In this document: piece after piece, positions 63,992 through 64,000 of the stretch
Numbering within the stretch: the stretch's first letter is position 1
How the letters are laid out: every line of letters begins with the position of its first letter
Source: Bacillota bacterium
GTDB taxonomy: Bacteria; Bacillota; Clostridia; Tissierellales; Peptoniphilaceae
Length of the DNA stretch: 64,000 bases
NCBI GenBank assembly: GCA_023443025.1
Contig: JAEZWM010000016.1
Coordinates: 1 to 64,000, forward strand
Direction of reading: 5' to 3'
The notes under the pieces: generated by a model
Seen by the model: only the letters and a program-made list of their open reading frames with translations
Databases searched by the model: none
Told to the model about the DNA's origin: nothing
Position numbers and translations under genes: made by a program

Positions 63992-64000
63992 TTTTCCTCT

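Overview
The window is a stretch of bacterial chromosome from a low-G+C Firmicute (Bacillota), most likely an anaerobic, amino-acid-using Clostridia/Tissierellia-type organism. This rests on A+T-rich codon use, strong AGGAGG-type ribosome-binding sites, frequent TTG/GTG starts, Firmicutes heat-shock operators (CIRCE, CtsR) and gene order; the genus cannot be named from the sequence. Nearly all of it is conserved housekeeping DNA on the + strand. No tRNA, rRNA, CRISPR array, transposase or prophage gene was seen.

Left part (1-37.5 kb) is the conserved holA-to-nif3 supercluster: holA end, rpsT, lepB, lepA, hemW, hrcA-grpE-dnaK-dnaJ, prmA, rsmE, mtaB, hinT, rpsU, nfeD, floA, phoH, ybeY, dgkA-PAP2, era, recO, glyQ, glyS, ppsR, an AmmeMemoRadiSam pair on the minus strand, dgt, dnaG, rpoD, trmK and nif3. 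The sporulation genes that sit in this cluster in spore-formers (gpr and spoIIP before lepA, yqfC/yqfD before phoH) are absent, which suggests a non-sporulating lineage.

The one clear accessory block is at 4.4-10.2 kb, between hemW and hrcA, which are normally adjacent. It holds a LytTR response regulator, a GHKL sensor kinase split by a one-base deletion, a small secreted-type protein with a stop codon in its signal peptide, two polytopic membrane proteins and an ABC ATPase. A 14-bp direct repeat with 21-bp periodicity upstream of the peptide gene looks like the LytTR operator, and an 18-bp perfect hairpin separates the peptide gene from the transporter genes. It reads as a peptide-linked sensing and transport cassette whose sensing and peptide parts look damaged while the transporter is intact.

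Middle part (37.5-48.6 kb) is mixed metabolism: RNase P RNA, corrinoid adenosyltransferase, glutamate formiminotransferase, an amidohydrolase, a 670-bp gene-free stretch with short hairpin repeats, glutamate dehydrogenase, a Fur-box-controlled DUF3793-flavodoxin operon, a doubled DUF1801 protein, and a PepD / M20 amidohydrolase / two-membrane-protein operon that looks like peptide or acyl-amino-acid use.

Right part (48.6-64 kb) carries an EF-G paralogue, a signal-peptidase-like protein that lacks catalytic residues, the CtsR regulon operon ctsR-mcsA-mcsB-clpC, radA, carD, a PIN/TRAM protein, ispD, ispF, metK, mreB/mbl, a possible 24-residue microprotein, and a NarL-type response regulator on the minus strand whose partner kinase would lie beyond the right edge.
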